Positions 53,856-63,659 are shown, counted from the first letter of the stretch. The stretch: 64,000 bases of DNA from Alloacidobacterium sp035547425 (GCA_035547425.1 DASZUU010000018.1:29986-93985), one strand, 5' to 3'. The notes: generated by a model from the sequence alone, not told the origin. Program-made: numbers and translations.

Positions 53856-54906
53856 CAGGTAAAAGCTCCATAGCGGCATTCCATACTTCATCCGGCGAAA
53901 TCGTCAGCAATCCGGCCTCCGGCTCCGCGCGGCGCGTGTGATCGCGCTTGCTTTTCGGATGCCGTAATACGCGAAAATCACCGCCAAACGGCCCGTTGCG
54001 CGCCGGATCCGTAGGGCCAAAGATACCTACCGTAGGCTTGCCCAGCGCCGAAGCCAGGTGCAGCGGTCCCGTATCGCCGGCGATCACCAGGGAGGCGAGG
54101 CGCGTCAGCGCAATCAACTCTTCCAACGCAGGCGAAAGCGCCAGCGCAATATTGCCGCTTGCCGCATTCACTTTCCTGGCCAGCATCTCTTCTCCGGGAC
54201 CGAAATTGATGACCACCCCATAGCTCTTTTCCCAGAATCGACGCGCGATTTCACCGAAGCGCTCCGCAGGCCATCGCTTTGCGCCCCAACCCGCGCCCGG
54301 ATTCAAAATCACAAAAGGCTTGCCGTGGAATGTCGCCGTCACTGTCTCCATGCGGGCTGCAGCAGCTTCGCTTACAGGAAGCCAGGGCAACAGATCAGGA
54401 AGCCGTTCATGCGCGATCCGATTCGTCACTTCCACAGCCTGCTCAATCACATGAATTCCGTTCGTGGGAACAGGCTCGTCAAAAAGATACCGTGCCGCCC
54501 ACTCGCGCGGCTTTTCTTCGCCAATCAGCCGTTTGGTATGCGCCCATCGGCCCAGCAGCGCCGAACGCAATGCTCCCTGCAGGTCAACACAAACATCGTA
54601 TTGCGCGCTTCTCAATTCGTGCCGCACGCGGCGAATATCGCGTACTGTCTCTGCGCTCAAAGGATGCCGCGCCCACGCCTTCGCCGGCACAATGTGCAGG
54701 CGATCTACAATCGGCATCGCCGCGCTTCGTACCGTGGCATTCGATGCCGCCAGCAACCCGCGCCACTGGGGCTCTACCGCCCAGCCCAAAAACCAGTCAG
54801 GATGCGCCGCCCGCAACGCCGTGATGGCCGGCAAAGCATGAAGAATATCGCCCATCGCGCCCAGGCGAACGATGAGCACTCGCAACTGCTTGATAATGTC
54901 TGGCAA
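53845..54906 (-). CDS. waaC: Glycosyltransferase family 9 (heptosyltransferase I-like)
   Basis: This is a cytoplasmic-face enzyme that adds a heptose to the inner core of LPS. The 353 residues have the GT9 N-terminal motif VRLGAMGDILHALPAI, the VDLQGALRS segment, the donor-binding ILNPGAGWGAKRWPAERF and the C-terminal VIAGDTGPLHLASALGKPTVGIFGPTDPARNGP. It resembles WaaC more than WaaF, but position of the sugar transfer cannot be proven. Third gene in the waaA-lpxK-waaC operon, 12 bases after lpxK. Confidence 0.8.
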   Translation of the reverse strand: MPDIIKQLRVLIVRLGAMGDILHALPAITALRAAHPDWFLGWAVEPQWRGLLAASNATVRSAAMPIVDRLHIVPAKAWARHPLSAETVRDIRRVRHELRSAQYDVCVDLQGALRSALLGRWAHTKRLIGEEKPREWAARYLFDEPVPTNGIHVIEQAVEVTNRIAHERLPDLLPWLPVSEAAAARMETVTATFHGKPFVILNPGAGWGAKRWPAERFGEIARRFWEKSYGVVINFGPGEEMLARKVNAASGNIALALSPALEELIALTRLASLVIAGDTGPLHLASALGKPTVGIFGPTDPARNGPFGGDFRVLRHPKSKRDHTRRAEPEAGLLTISPDEVWNAAMELLPDGR

Positions 54907-54918
54907 ACTATGATTTTC

Positions 54919-55905
54919 TCACAGCGACCGACGAAATGCCGCAGGCAGCATTTCTTTCAATCCGCTCAAAACCGCCGCTTCATCCTGAAACACAACCTCA
55001 AGCCGGGCGAGAAGCAATGGAGCTGCATCTGCAAGCAGCTTCTTCTGCTCAGGCTGCATCCGCGTAAAGTCCTTTTCTGTCGTGAGAAATGCCTCTGCAT
55101 TCACGGATCGTAGTTTTGCGATCAGCTGCCGCATGTCGCTCTCGCTGTAATTGTGATGATCACGAAAATTTTCTTTCGTCGCTACCTCTACATGCTGCTT
55201 TTGCAGAGCCTGAAAATATTCGTCCGGCCGCGCAATGCCGCAGAATGCAAGCACGCGTCTCGACTCACTTGGAACTGTCAGGACGCGCCGTATGCGCCAT
55301 ATCGGTTTCCGAATACCGCGATCCCTGAGCTGATCCTCCACCTCGGCGTCTTCTTCACGCACCACCAGCACCGAGGCCCGCTGCAAGGCTTGCAGCGATT
55401 CCCTTAATCTCCCCGCCGGCAATACATGTCCCTGAAGATCACTGCGATGGATAACCGCAATATCGACATCCCGCGCCAGTTTGCGATGTTGAAAGCCGTC
55501 GTCCAGCAAGTGAACTCCCGGCTCCATATTTTCGCTCTCGGCAAGAAGCCCCGCTTCGTATCGATTCGCACCCACATACACCGGAGCCTGCGTCGACTGC
55601 GCAATCAGCAAAGGCTCATCGCCAAAACGCGCTGCGTCTCCCGCAACGTCTACGCGTTCCGTCGCTTTCGAGCTGCGCCCGTATCCACGCGAAAGCACAT
55701 CGACATGCACACCTTCGCGTGTGAGCAGCTTCGCCAATGCAATCACCAGCGGCGTCTTTCCTGAACCGCCCACCGAAAGATTGCCCACGCTAACGACAGG
55801 CCAACGCAACCTTTTCGGCGTGATCCATTCACGGTCGTAGGCTGCATTCTTCAAAGCGATGGCCATACCGTAAAGAGGCACAAGCGGCAGAAGAATTCGA
55901 CTCAT
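54919..55905 (-). CDS. lpxK: Tetraacyldisaccharide 4'-kinase
   Basis: LpxK phosphorylates the 4' position of the tetraacyldisaccharide, a late step of lipid A synthesis on the inner membrane. The 328 residues show the N-terminal membrane-associated helix, the Walker A-like SVGNLSVGGSGKTPLV (about 40-55), SRGYGRSSKATERV, DDGFQHRKLARDVDI and the acceptor-side GIARPDEY. ATG overlaps the waaA stop by four bases. Confidence 0.93.
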   Translation of the reverse strand: MSRILLPLVPLYGMAIALKNAAYDREWITPKRLRWPVVSVGNLSVGGSGKTPLVIALAKLLTREGVHVDVLSRGYGRSSKATERVDVAGDAARFGDEPLLIAQSTQAPVYVGANRYEAGLLAESENMEPGVHLLDDGFQHRKLARDVDIAVIHRSDLQGHVLPAGRLRESLQALQRASVLVVREEDAEVEDQLRDRGIRKPIWRIRRVLTVPSESRRVLAFCGIARPDEYFQALQKQHVEVATKENFRDHHNYSESDMRQLIAKLRSVNAEAFLTTEKDFTRMQPEQKKLLADAAPLLLARLEVVFQDEAAVLSGLKEMLPAAFRRSL

Positions 55906-57164
55906 CCACGCGCTCCCTTCACCTGCGCGGCCAGCGCGTCTACAACTCGCTTTGTGGCTCCAGCCTCGGCAGTGAACACAGCGTAGGCGCGCTCGCCCAT
56001 GGCATTCGCTTCTGTGGGATTCCTGAAAAACTCCTCGATCGTATGCCTCAGGGCAGAAGGCTCAACGATGCATACCGCTTCGGCAGATTTCAGCTTCTCT
56101 ACCATGGCGCGAAAATTTTCATAGTGCGGGCCCATGATGATGGGAGCCTTAAACTGCGCCGCCTCCAGCGGATTATGCCCCCCCGCCGAGACCAGGCTGC
56201 CGCCCACAAAAGCAACCGTCGCAAGCGAATACACAGAAGCCAGTTCGCCAATCGAATCGAGCAGAAAAACAGAGCCTTGCTCCAGCGGCTTTTGCGCCGC
56301 CATCCATTGCGACCGCCGCGCCCACGGCCTGCCGCTGCGTTCCAAAAGCTGCGCTACCGCGTCGAATCGTTCCGGATGCCGCGGCGCCAGAATGACAACC
56401 GCATCCCGCGGCGCGGCTGCCAGAAGCATGCTCTCCTCGCCCTCCAGTGTGCTGCCGCAAACCAGCACCTTCGCGTTCGGAGCCGCCTGCGCTTCCAAAG
56501 CGCGGGTGACGGCTGCCTTCTCCGAAATGCGAATGTCATATTTCAAATTGCCGCCGAACCGAACATTCGCAGCGCCGATAGCCCGCAACCGCTCTACATC
56601 GAGCTCGCTTTGCGCCATCACCAGTGCCAGGCTGTTCAGCCATCGCTTCCACAGAAACCGGAGCCGCATATAACGCGGCCAGGATCGATCTGAGATACGC
56701 GCATTCACCACCGCAACCGGAATCCGCGCATGACGGCATTCCACCAGCAGGCGCGGCCAGAATTCCGTCTCCATCAGCACAAGCATCTGTGGCTTCAGCG
56801 CGCGCAAATACGCACGGACGGCAAAAGCAAAATCCAGCGGAAAGTAAAAAGTATTCTCCTGGCCGAAACGCTGCCGCGCCAGCGCTTGCCCGGTTCGCGT
56901 CGTCGTAGAAACAACGATGCGCCGGCCCGGCAGCTTCTTCTTCAGCTCTTCGATCATGCGCGCTGCCGCCAGCAATTCGCCTACGGAAACAGCATGCACC
57001 CAGACAACAGGGCCTCCCTGATTACCGAGCAGGCGCCCGGGAACAAATCCGAGCCTCTCGCTCAATCCCTCGCGATATTTTCCGCTGGTAAGCATGCGGA
57101 AAACCCAGTACGGCGAGCCCACAACAAGCACAAGAACGAGGGCCAGGCTGTAGAAAAGCAGCAT
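55902..57164 (-). CDS. waaA: 3-deoxy-D-manno-octulosonic acid transferase
   Basis: WaaA adds Kdo to lipid A. The 420 residues have an N-terminal membrane helix (about 1-24), the acceptor-side motifs VWVHAVSVGELLAA, FPLDF, METEFWPRL, NARISDRS, and the C-terminal GGSLVSAGGHNPLEAAQFKAPIIMGPHYENF of the Kdo transferase GT-B fold. It heads the minus-strand operon with lpxK, the heptosyltransferase, the ICMT-like methyltransferase and DUF3108. Whether it adds one or two Kdo is not evident. Confidence 0.93.
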   Translation of the reverse strand: MLLFYSLALVLVLVVGSPYWVFRMLTSGKYREGLSERLGFVPGRLLGNQGGPVVWVHAVSVGELLAAARMIEELKKKLPGRRIVVSTTTRTGQALARQRFGQENTFYFPLDFAFAVRAYLRALKPQMLVLMETEFWPRLLVECRHARIPVAVVNARISDRSWPRYMRLRFLWKRWLNSLALVMAQSELDVERLRAIGAANVRFGGNLKYDIRISEKAAVTRALEAQAAPNAKVLVCGSTLEGEESMLLAAAPRDAVVILAPRHPERFDAVAQLLERSGRPWARRSQWMAAQKPLEQGSVFLLDSIGELASVYSLATVAFVGGSLVSAGGHNPLEAAQFKAPIIMGPHYENFRAMVEKLKSAEAVCIVEPSALRHTIEEFFRNPTEANAMGERAYAVFTAEAGATKRVVDALAAQVKGARG

Positions 57165-57221
57165 CCGCTTACCAATCTCACTTTACTGAAGTCTTAACCG
57201 TTGATGATAATCGTCCACAGG

Positions 57222-57869
57222 ATGAAGCGCGTACGATCTTTTCTGTCTCTGGGACTTCTTGCCGGCCTGTGCATCGGACAATCATTTGCATTCGAGCATG
57301 CTCCGCCCCCGGCAAAAGACGCATCTACCTACCCGGCAGTCGACATCCATAAGGAAGAGCGCGTCGCCATTGCCGCCGTGCCCTACAACAGCGACGAGCA
57401 GATCAAGACATTCCGCGTGAATTATCTCGATCACCAGTTCCTGCCCATCCGCATTATTATCACCAACAACAGCGACCGGCCCATTTCGCTCAACGATGTC
57501 CGCATCAATTTCATCAGCGCTCACGGCGACCGTATCCCCGCCGCCGAACCGGACGACGTAGAACGCCGCATCTCTCTCAAGGACAAGGAAGGCGAACACA
57601 TCCCCATCGGTCCCATCAAAATTCACACCAGGCCCAAAACGCCAAACAGTAAAGTCGAACAGGATTTCTCAGAATTCGAATACGCAGCCCTGGTCGTTGA
57701 GCCGCACACGACACACGCAGGATTTCTCTTCTACGACATCCAGGGACTCGGCAGCGCCCCCTTGCGCGGCGCAAAGCTGCTCTTTCGTCAGATCAAGGAC
57801 GCCGAGGGCAAAGAGCTTTTCTATTTCGAGATTCCGTTCGATAAGTATCTGCAGACGCAGCCACAGTAA
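57222..57869 (+). CDS. Exported hypothetical protein (about 215 aa)
   Basis: I cannot name this protein. It has a Sec signal (about 1-23, SFLSLGLLAGLCIGQSFA), a Pro/Ala-rich piece, then a beta-rich domain (about 50-190, FRVNYLDHQFLPIRIIITNNSDRPI) that looks like an Ig-like or DUF-type periplasmic fold, ending in Gln. It is divergent from waaA by 57 bases. The start is uncertain: ATG at 57222 is best for a signal peptide, ATG at 57204 is also possible. Confidence 0.6.
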   Translation: MKRVRSFLSLGLLAGLCIGQSFAFEHAPPPAKDASTYPAVDIHKEERVAIAAVPYNSDEQIKTFRVNYLDHQFLPIRIIITNNSDRPISLNDVRINFISAHGDRIPAAEPDDVERRISLKDKEGEHIPIGPIKIHTRPKTPNSKVEQDFSEFEYAALVVEPHTTHAGFLFYDIQGLGSAPLRGAKLLFRQIKDAEGKELFYFEIPFDKYLQTQPQ

Positions 57870-57995
57870 GCAGCTAAAAAGCGGGTAGCGCTAAAAGCGC
57901 TAAAAGGCGGATGGCATACTTGGATGTAGATTCATCGGTTTTGCTTTAAGCGTTTTAGGCCGACCGGATTTCAGCAGTCTGCTTCTTAGCCGCCC

Positions 57996-58676
57996 TCAAA
58001 CGCCCTTCTTCTGCGGCTCCCAAACATACTTATGAATCTGCAGGCTCAACCGCGCATCCAGCCCATCGGCAAGCATCCACTCCACCAGCTCCCGCGGATC
58101 GAGCATGCAGTTTTCCGTGCTGCGCGCCGTCGTGGGCGTCTTGATAAAAGCAGGCGAAAGCAGCACTGACCCAACCTTGGCTTCCAGCGAGTGCTGGCGC
58201 ACGAACTCGCGGGCAAACTCGTAATCCCCGCGATTGGTGATGACAAACTTCACCTCATCCCGCTTCGTCAGAAAATCGAGATTGCTCATGCGGAAGCTGC
58301 CGCTCTCATTCGAGCCGGGACACTTTACATCGACAATCTTGTGTACCGCCGCCGGCACATGATCCAAAGGCCGCTCGCCGCTTGTCTCGATCATCAGTTC
58401 ATAACCTGCAGCCAGCAGCCGCTCCATCAACGGAACCACTTCGCGCTCCTGCAGCAGAGGCTCGCCGCCGGTAAACTCCACCAGCTTCACCGGAGCCAGC
58501 TTCTCGATCTCGGCGATAACTTCATCTTCTGAGAGCTTGTAGCCGCCCTTGAACGTGTACTCCGAGTCGCACCACGAGCAGCGCAGGTTGCATCCCGCCA
58601 GCCGCACAAAGATGCACGGGCGTCCGGCGAAGCTTGATTCGCCCTGAACGGATTTATAAATTTCAATCAGGTACAA
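57996..58676 (-). CDS. queE: 7-carboxy-7-deazaguanine synthase
   Basis: QueE, a radical SAM enzyme, contracts 6-carboxytetrahydropterin to 7-carboxy-7-deazaguanine in queuosine synthesis. The 226 residues have YKSVQGES, the cluster motif C-x3-C-x2-C in GCNLRCSWCDSEYTF, EFTGGEPLLQ, IETSGE, VDVKCPGS and a C-terminal LQIHKYVW. A TTG at 58676 is the only suitable start, just 6 bases after the queD stop, so the two genes are co-translated. Other queuosine genes are not in the window. Confidence 0.93.
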   Translation of the reverse strand: MYLIEIYKSVQGESSFAGRPCIFVRLAGCNLRCSWCDSEYTFKGGYKLSEDEVIAEIEKLAPVKLVEFTGGEPLLQEREVVPLMERLLAAGYELMIETSGERPLDHVPAAVHKIVDVKCPGSNESGSFRMSNLDFLTKRDEVKFVITNRGDYEFAREFVRQHSLEAKVGSVLLSPAFIKTPTTARSTENCMLDPRELVEWMLADGLDARLSLQIHKYVWEPQKKGV

Positions 58677-58682
58677 GGCAGC

Positions 58683-59060
58683 TTACTCGTAGTACGTCGC
58701 CGTTGTGGTGTCGGTTTCGTAGATCGTGCAGTCCTTCACATGCACGCGGCCATCGGTCATCTCGGCCAGCTGCTTGTTCGTCTCATCAAAGAAATACCGC
58801 GCCAGGTTCTCCGCCGAAGGATTGATCTCCGTAAACGGCTCCAGGTCGTTCAGCATCTGGTGATCGATGCGGTCAATCACCGGACGCATCACCTGCTTCA
58901 GGTCCTTGAAATCCAGCAGCAGGCCAGCATGATCCAGCCGCTCGCCGCGCAGCGTAATCCGAACCTTGTAATTGTGGCCGTGCGGATTCTCGCACTTGCC
59001 CTTGTAATTGCGCAGATAATGGCCGGAGGAAAATCCGCGCTCTACCGTCACTTCATACAT
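58683..59060 (-). CDS. queD: 6-carboxy-5,6,7,8-tetrahydropterin synthase
   Basis: QueD converts 7,8-dihydroneopterin triphosphate to 6-carboxytetrahydropterin, the step before QueE. The 125-residue PTPS-fold protein has the zinc His residues (SSGHYLRNY, NPHGHNYKV), the catalytic Cys (GKCENPHGH), and the terminal acidic YETDTTTATY. Length and order with queE agree. ATG at 59060. Confidence 0.93.
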   Translation of the reverse strand: MYEVTVERGFSSGHYLRNYKGKCENPHGHNYKVRITLRGERLDHAGLLLDFKDLKQVMRPVIDRIDHQMLNDLEPFTEINPSAENLARYFFDETNKQLAEMTDGRVHVKDCTIYETDTTTATYYE

Positions 59061-59112
59061 GCTTGCGTAACTCTCTCGGGCAGAATGGCCCTTTCTCTAT
59101 TGTAGCCGTTTC

Positions 59113-59367
59113 CTACGAACGCGGCCTGCGACTGCGCTCTTTGTAGCGGCGTTCTTCGGCCCGGCGGTCTACCTGCTCAAACATTGCCGTCATCACCCCG
59201 CACAGCGCCACAATCAGCCCGCCCACCGTAAGAAAAAGAGCGGTGGTCATCCACATCGTTCCCGTACCCGGCATGCCTGTCTGGGAATGGCCGAAAAACG
59301 TCATACCGAAGCAAATCAACGCAAAAAACAGCAGCGTTCCGGCCAGAATATAGAGATTGCGAGCCAT
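59113..59367 (-). CDS. Small membrane protein (84 aa), hypothetical
   Basis: This is an 84-residue protein with two hydrophobic helices (LYILAGTLLFFALICFGMTFF and MWMTTALFLTVGGLIVALCGVMTAM) and an Arg/Glu-rich C-terminal tail. The function is unknown. It begins with ATG at 59367 and lies 52 bases upstream of queD on the same strand, so it may be transcribed with queD and queE without a known link. Confidence 0.6.
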   Translation of the reverse strand: MARNLYILAGTLLFFALICFGMTFFGHSQTGMPGTGTMWMTTALFLTVGGLIVALCGVMTAMFEQVDRRAEERRYKERSRRPRS

Positions 59368-59507
59368 TGGTCCGTTCCTATGCTATCGGATTCCGGCCAG
59401 CCCCTGCACCCCTCGCACGCAGCAGCGCCGGCTCTGTCAATGGCTGTTGGAATCCTCGTTCTGAAAGTCCACTTTGCAGGACTCGCGAAGGCGGGCCAAA
59501 CCACGAA

Positions 59508-61490
59508 TTATTTCTTCTGGAAGAAATCGCTCACCGCGGCCATATCCTGCGTAATGCGATACGGCGGCAGGCTATCAAGAAATACCCGCCCATAGCGCTG
59601 CTTCTGAATGCGAGGATCGAGCAGCATCAACACGCCGCGATCTTCCAGCGAGCGAATCAGCCGTCCAAATCCCTGCTTCAACGTAATCACCGCTGAAGGC
59701 ACCTGGTACTCAAAAAACGGCTTGCCGCCGTTCTCTTCAATCGCACGCATCCGCGCCTGCACCACCGGATCAGTCGGCACCGCAAACGGCAGCCGATCGA
59801 TAATCACGCAGCTCAACGCTTCGCCCTGCACGTCCACGCCCTGCCAGAAACTCGACGTGCCGAAGAGCACCGCATTCGGAGTCGCACGAAACTCCTCGAT
59901 CAAAGCCCGGCGCGGCGCATTGCCTTGCAGCAGCAGCGGATACGGCAACTCCATCAGCAGCCGCTCGTAGATGTCGCGCATCTGCTGATAACTGGTAAAC
60001 AGGCAAAAAGCGCGGCCCTCGGAAAACTCGAGCACCCTGCGAATATGTTTCGCCGCCTGCTCCTGAAAATTCGCATCGCGCGGATCGGGCATATCCGGCG
60101 GCAAATACAGCAGCGCCTGCTCGCCATACTTAAAGTGTGACGGCACCACTAGTTCTTTCGCATCGCGCATGCCCACGCGCCTGCGAATATGCTCGAAGCC
60201 GCCCTGCACCGTCAGCGTCGCAGAAGTCAGAATCACGCTGGGAAAATTCTCAAACAGTAGCTCATGCAACAGCTGCGAAACATCGATCGGCGTCGCCTGC
60301 AAATATGTGTTTCGGCCCGCTTCGCGCATGCGTCCCGCATTGCGCCGCTCCAGCCAGAAGACGGTATTGCGATCATCCGCCTCCATCAGGAACTTCAAAT
60401 GCTCCCGAATATCCGCCGTGCGCTTCTTCAATCCAGGAGCCTCATCCACGCCGCGCACGCGCTCCAGCTCGCCCTCCAGCCGATGCAGCGCATTCAACAG
60501 CGCGATATACAGATCGCCCTGCGTCTCCAGAAACTCCTCACGGTCGCCAAACTGCCAGCGCCCCTCGCCGCTCATGCTCATCGGCAACGCGCCAAAGAAC
60601 ATCCGCACCCGCTCGCGCGTCAGCTGCGAAGCCGATTGCAGCCCGCTGCTTAAAGCCTGCTTGGCACGCAGCATCGTCTCCAGATCGCGGGCCAGCTCTT
60701 CAAAGCGTACATTGCTCAGGCTGATGCCGAAATAGCTCGAAGCCACATCTTCCAGCTCATGCGCCTCGTCAAAAATTACCGCGGCAGCATCCGGCAGCAC
60801 GCCCGCATCGGGAGCAGCCTTAGCCTGCTGCTTAATCGCCAGATCCGCAAAAAAGAGATGGTGATTCACAATCACCACATCGCTCTCCGCTGCCTTGCGC
60901 CGCATCTCGGTAATAAAGCAGCGCTCGTAGTTCGGGCAGTTCTGCCCCAGGCAGGCATCGCTGCGCGCATCCAGCTTGCTCCACACCGCGCTCGTCTCCG
61001 GCAGCGCATCAATCTCCGCCCGATCGCCCGTCTCCGTTGTCTTTTCCCATTCGGCGATGGCGCGGTACTGCTCAATCTCTTCCAGGCCATTCAGAATCGG
61101 CTGGTCGCGCAGCGCATAGAGCTTATGGCGACACAGATAATTCGCCCGTCCCTTCATGTAAGTCACGCGCAGCGGCCCCAGCAGCGACTCCAGAAACGGA
61201 ACATCTTTGAAATAAAGCTGCTCCTGCAGATTCTTCGTTCCCGTCGAAATAATCACCCGCTGACCGGTACGCAATGCCGGAAGCAGGTACGCAAGCGTCT
61301 TCCCCGTTCCCGTCCCCGCCTCGACGATCAGGTGTTTATGCTCCGTTAGCGCCCGTTCCACTGCCTGCGCCATCTCCAGTTGCCCTTTACGAAACTCATA
61401 GGGCAGGCTGGAACGCGACAGCACCCCGCTCGGGGCAAAAAAGTCGTAGAGCGAAGGTAAAGCGGGCGCAATTTGGGTCAAAGGAGCCAC
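59508..61490 (-). CDS. DinG/YoaA-family ATP-dependent DNA helicase
   Basis: This is a 660-residue superfamily 2, XPD-like helicase. Walker A is EAGTGTGKT (57-65); the four iron-sulphur-type cysteines comprise one in YLCRHKL and three in the CLGQNCPNYERC region; the Walker B is IFDEAHELEDV, and later motifs include the SFWQGVD and QGFGRLIRS sequences. The family unwinds DNA damage structures. Start at ATG 61490. It is divergent from der, which starts 78 bases away. Confidence 0.9.
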   Translation of the reverse strand: MAPLTQIAPALPSLYDFFAPSGVLSRSSLPYEFRKGQLEMAQAVERALTEHKHLIVEAGTGTGKTLAYLLPALRTGQRVIISTGTKNLQEQLYFKDVPFLESLLGPLRVTYMKGRANYLCRHKLYALRDQPILNGLEEIEQYRAIAEWEKTTETGDRAEIDALPETSAVWSKLDARSDACLGQNCPNYERCFITEMRRKAAESDVVIVNHHLFFADLAIKQQAKAAPDAGVLPDAAAVIFDEAHELEDVASSYFGISLSNVRFEELARDLETMLRAKQALSSGLQSASQLTRERVRMFFGALPMSMSGEGRWQFGDREEFLETQGDLYIALLNALHRLEGELERVRGVDEAPGLKKRTADIREHLKFLMEADDRNTVFWLERRNAGRMREAGRNTYLQATPIDVSQLLHELLFENFPSVILTSATLTVQGGFEHIRRRVGMRDAKELVVPSHFKYGEQALLYLPPDMPDPRDANFQEQAAKHIRRVLEFSEGRAFCLFTSYQQMRDIYERLLMELPYPLLLQGNAPRRALIEEFRATPNAVLFGTSSFWQGVDVQGEALSCVIIDRLPFAVPTDPVVQARMRAIEENGGKPFFEYQVPSAVITLKQGFGRLIRSLEDRGVLMLLDPRIQKQRYGRVFLDSLPPYRITQDMAAVSDFFQKK

Positions 61491-61568
61491 AGGCGAAATT
61501 CCAGCGAAGTCTGGTTTCTATAATAGACAAGTGTTCGCCTTTCCAGCGCGTCACCGAGGAGAAAGAAT

Positions 61569-63032
61569 TTGAGCCCCCAAAAACGAGCGACGCGCAAGCC
61601 TATAAAACCAACCGTAGCCGAAAACGCGCCGGTCTTCGCCATCGTCGGACGCCCCAACGTCGGTAAGTCCACTCTTTTCAATCGCCTCACCGGCTCCCGC
61701 CGCTCCATCGTAGGCGACGAGCCCGGCATCACCCGCGACCGCATCTACGGCGAAGTTGAATGGGAAGGCCGCGTCGCCCGCCTTGTCGATACCGGCGGCA
61801 TCATCCCCGACGACGAAGCCCTCATCCCCGCGGAAATCTTTCGCCAGGCGCGAGTTGCCCTCGAAGAGGCTCAGGCAATCGTCATGGTCGTCGATGGCCG
61901 CAGCGAGCTCGCCTCGCCCGATATCGACCTCGCCCGCCTGCTGCAAAAGACCGGCAAGCCGCTCTTTCTTGCCGTCAATAAAATCGACACCGAAGCCCTC
62001 GACGCCGGAGCGGAAAACTTCCGCCGCCTCGGCATCAAAAACCTCATCGCCATCTCCGCCGAGCACGGCCACAACATCGGCGACCTGCTCGACGAAGTCT
62101 TCGCCGTCCTCAAATTTCCCGAACCTGTGGAAGAAGTCCCCGAGCCAGCCGAAGTAGAAGAGCAGCCGACAGCCGAAACGCCGCACCGCACCCACGGCGA
62201 ATTCCAGCAGCACGAAACCCGCGTCGCCATCATCGGACGCCCCAATGTCGGCAAATCCACCCTGCTCAACGCGCTCACCGGCTCATCCCGCGCCATCGTC
62301 TCGCCCATCGCCGGAACCACCCGCGACGCCGTCGATGAAGTCATCGAGCACGCAGGCCAGCAGCTTCGCATCGTCGATACGGCAGGCATCCGGCGTAAAG
62401 GCAAAACGCATTTGATGGCGGAGAAGCTCTCCGTCGTCATGGCCCGCAAGCACCTTGAAGCCTCCGACGTCGCCCTGCTCGTCATCGACGCCACCGAGGG
62501 CGTCACCGCATCCGACGCCACCATCGGCGGCTACGCGCACGAGAGCGGGCGCTCCGTCGTGATTGTCGTAAACAAATGGGACCTCGTCACCTCAAAGCGC
62601 GCCGACGGCAAGCCGCCCGCCGACCGCGGCATTTTTGAAGAGCAGCTGCGCCACACGCTGAAATACCTCAATTACGCGCCGGTGATCTTCATCTCCGCAG
62701 CCGAGGGCACAAACATTCATCGCGTCCTCGACACCGTCGTACGCGTTGCCGCAGAGCGCCGCAAGCGTGTTTCTACGGGCCAGATGAACCGCTTCCTCGA
62801 ACGCGTCGATTTCCAGCGTGCCGGGGTCCCCATGTCGAAGAAGGTACGCATCTTCTACATGACGCAGGCCGCCGTAGCGCCGCCGACCTTCATCCTCTTC
62901 ACCAACCGCGACGTAAAGCTCCACTTCTCCTTCGAGCGCTTCCTCGAAAACCAGATCCGCGAAGCCTTCGGCTTTGAAGGCTCCCCCATCTGGTTCAAAG
63001 TACGCCCGCGCAACAAAGAAAGTAGTGATTAA
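61569..63032 (+). CDS. der: Ribosome-assembly GTPase Der (EngA)
   Basis: Der has two tandem GTPase domains and a KH-like C-terminal domain and helps 50S ribosome assembly. The 487-residue protein shows G1 boxes GRPNVGKST at residues 27-35 and about 223-231, DTGG/DTAG G3 and NKID/NKWD G4 motifs, and the C-terminal SKKVRIFYMTQAAVAPPTFILF region. A Glu/Pro-rich linker (about 178-215) joins the domains. The start is TTG at 61569 because GAGGAG precedes it by nine bases; a Met near 61569 is absent. Confidence 0.95.
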   Translation: MSPQKRATRKPIKPTVAENAPVFAIVGRPNVGKSTLFNRLTGSRRSIVGDEPGITRDRIYGEVEWEGRVARLVDTGGIIPDDEALIPAEIFRQARVALEEAQAIVMVVDGRSELASPDIDLARLLQKTGKPLFLAVNKIDTEALDAGAENFRRLGIKNLIAISAEHGHNIGDLLDEVFAVLKFPEPVEEVPEPAEVEEQPTAETPHRTHGEFQQHETRVAIIGRPNVGKSTLLNALTGSSRAIVSPIAGTTRDAVDEVIEHAGQQLRIVDTAGIRRKGKTHLMAEKLSVVMARKHLEASDVALLVIDATEGVTASDATIGGYAHESGRSVVIVVNKWDLVTSKRADGKPPADRGIFEEQLRHTLKYLNYAPVIFISAAEGTNIHRVLDTVVRVAAERRKRVSTGQMNRFLERVDFQRAGVPMSKKVRIFYMTQAAVAPPTFILFTNRDVKLHFSFERFLENQIREAFGFEGSPIWFKVRPRNKESSD

Positions 63033-63090
63033 GAGCTAATCGCCCCTTATTGACGAAAGGATTAAACTAATAAACGAGGTGCGAAACTCT

Positions 63091-63345
63091 ATGCATATCG
63101 TCGTCGATCAAAATACTGAAGTCCTGATTCAGCGCGAGATAGACCGCGGACATTTTCGCAACCCTCAGGAAGTAATCGCTCACGCGCTTGCCCTATTGGA
63201 AGCTCAGGAAGATTGGCTGGCAGAAAATCGCGAAGCGATTCACCAAAAAATTGAGGCTAGTTTTCAGCAGGTGGAACGTGGCGAATTTCTAACAGCTACT
63301 GACGCCAGAACGAAACTTGCTGTCATGAAAAAGATTGTCCGTTGA
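63091..63345 (+). CDS. parD: ParD-family antitoxin
   Basis: The antitoxin of a type II toxin-antitoxin module has 84 residues. It starts with a ribbon-helix-helix-like segment (MHIVVDQNTEVLIQREIDRGHFRNPQEVIAHALALLE) that would bind DNA and repress the operon, followed by a helical arm that contacts the toxin. The ATG at 63091 follows GAGGTG. The stop overlaps the toxin start by four bases (TTGA). Confidence 0.85.
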   Translation: MHIVVDQNTEVLIQREIDRGHFRNPQEVIAHALALLEAQEDWLAENREAIHQKIEASFQQVERGEFLTATDARTKLAVMKKIVR

Positions 63346-63656
63346 GCGCCGGGTATATTCTTTCGCCCGTCGCATTCGAAGACATCTGCCAGATATGGAA
63401 TTACCTTACAGAGCAGGCAGGTCCCGAAGTTGCGGACCGCATGGAAGAGCGCCTATTCAGCATTTTCGAGACGCTTAGGCAATTTCCCCATCTAGGACAT
63501 CGCCGCACAGACCTGACCCATCGTCCCGTTCTGTTTTTTCCGTCGCGTCCCTACATAGTTGTGTATGAGCCAAACCAGGATCGCATCATAATTCACTCCG
63601 TTCTGCACGGAGCGCGAGACCTGGAAAAAACTCTTCGAGGCCGCACGCCGCGATAG
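63342..63656 (+). CDS. parE: ParE/RelE-superfamily toxin
   Basis: This 104-residue toxin matches the ParE group: YILSPVAFEDICQIWNYL start, the phrase GPEVADRMEERLFSIFETLRQFPHLGHRR, PYIVVYEP and the terminal HGARDLEKTL. ParE toxins act on DNA gyrase, others of the superfamily on ribosome-bound mRNA; which applies here is not proven. It starts with TTG overlapping the antitoxin stop, so translation is coupled and weak, favouring excess antitoxin. Confidence 0.85.
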   Translation: MSAGYILSPVAFEDICQIWNYLTEQAGPEVADRMEERLFSIFETLRQFPHLGHRRTDLTHRPVLFFPSRPYIVVYEPNQDRIIIHSVLHGARDLEKTLRGRTPR

Positions 63657-63659
63657 CGC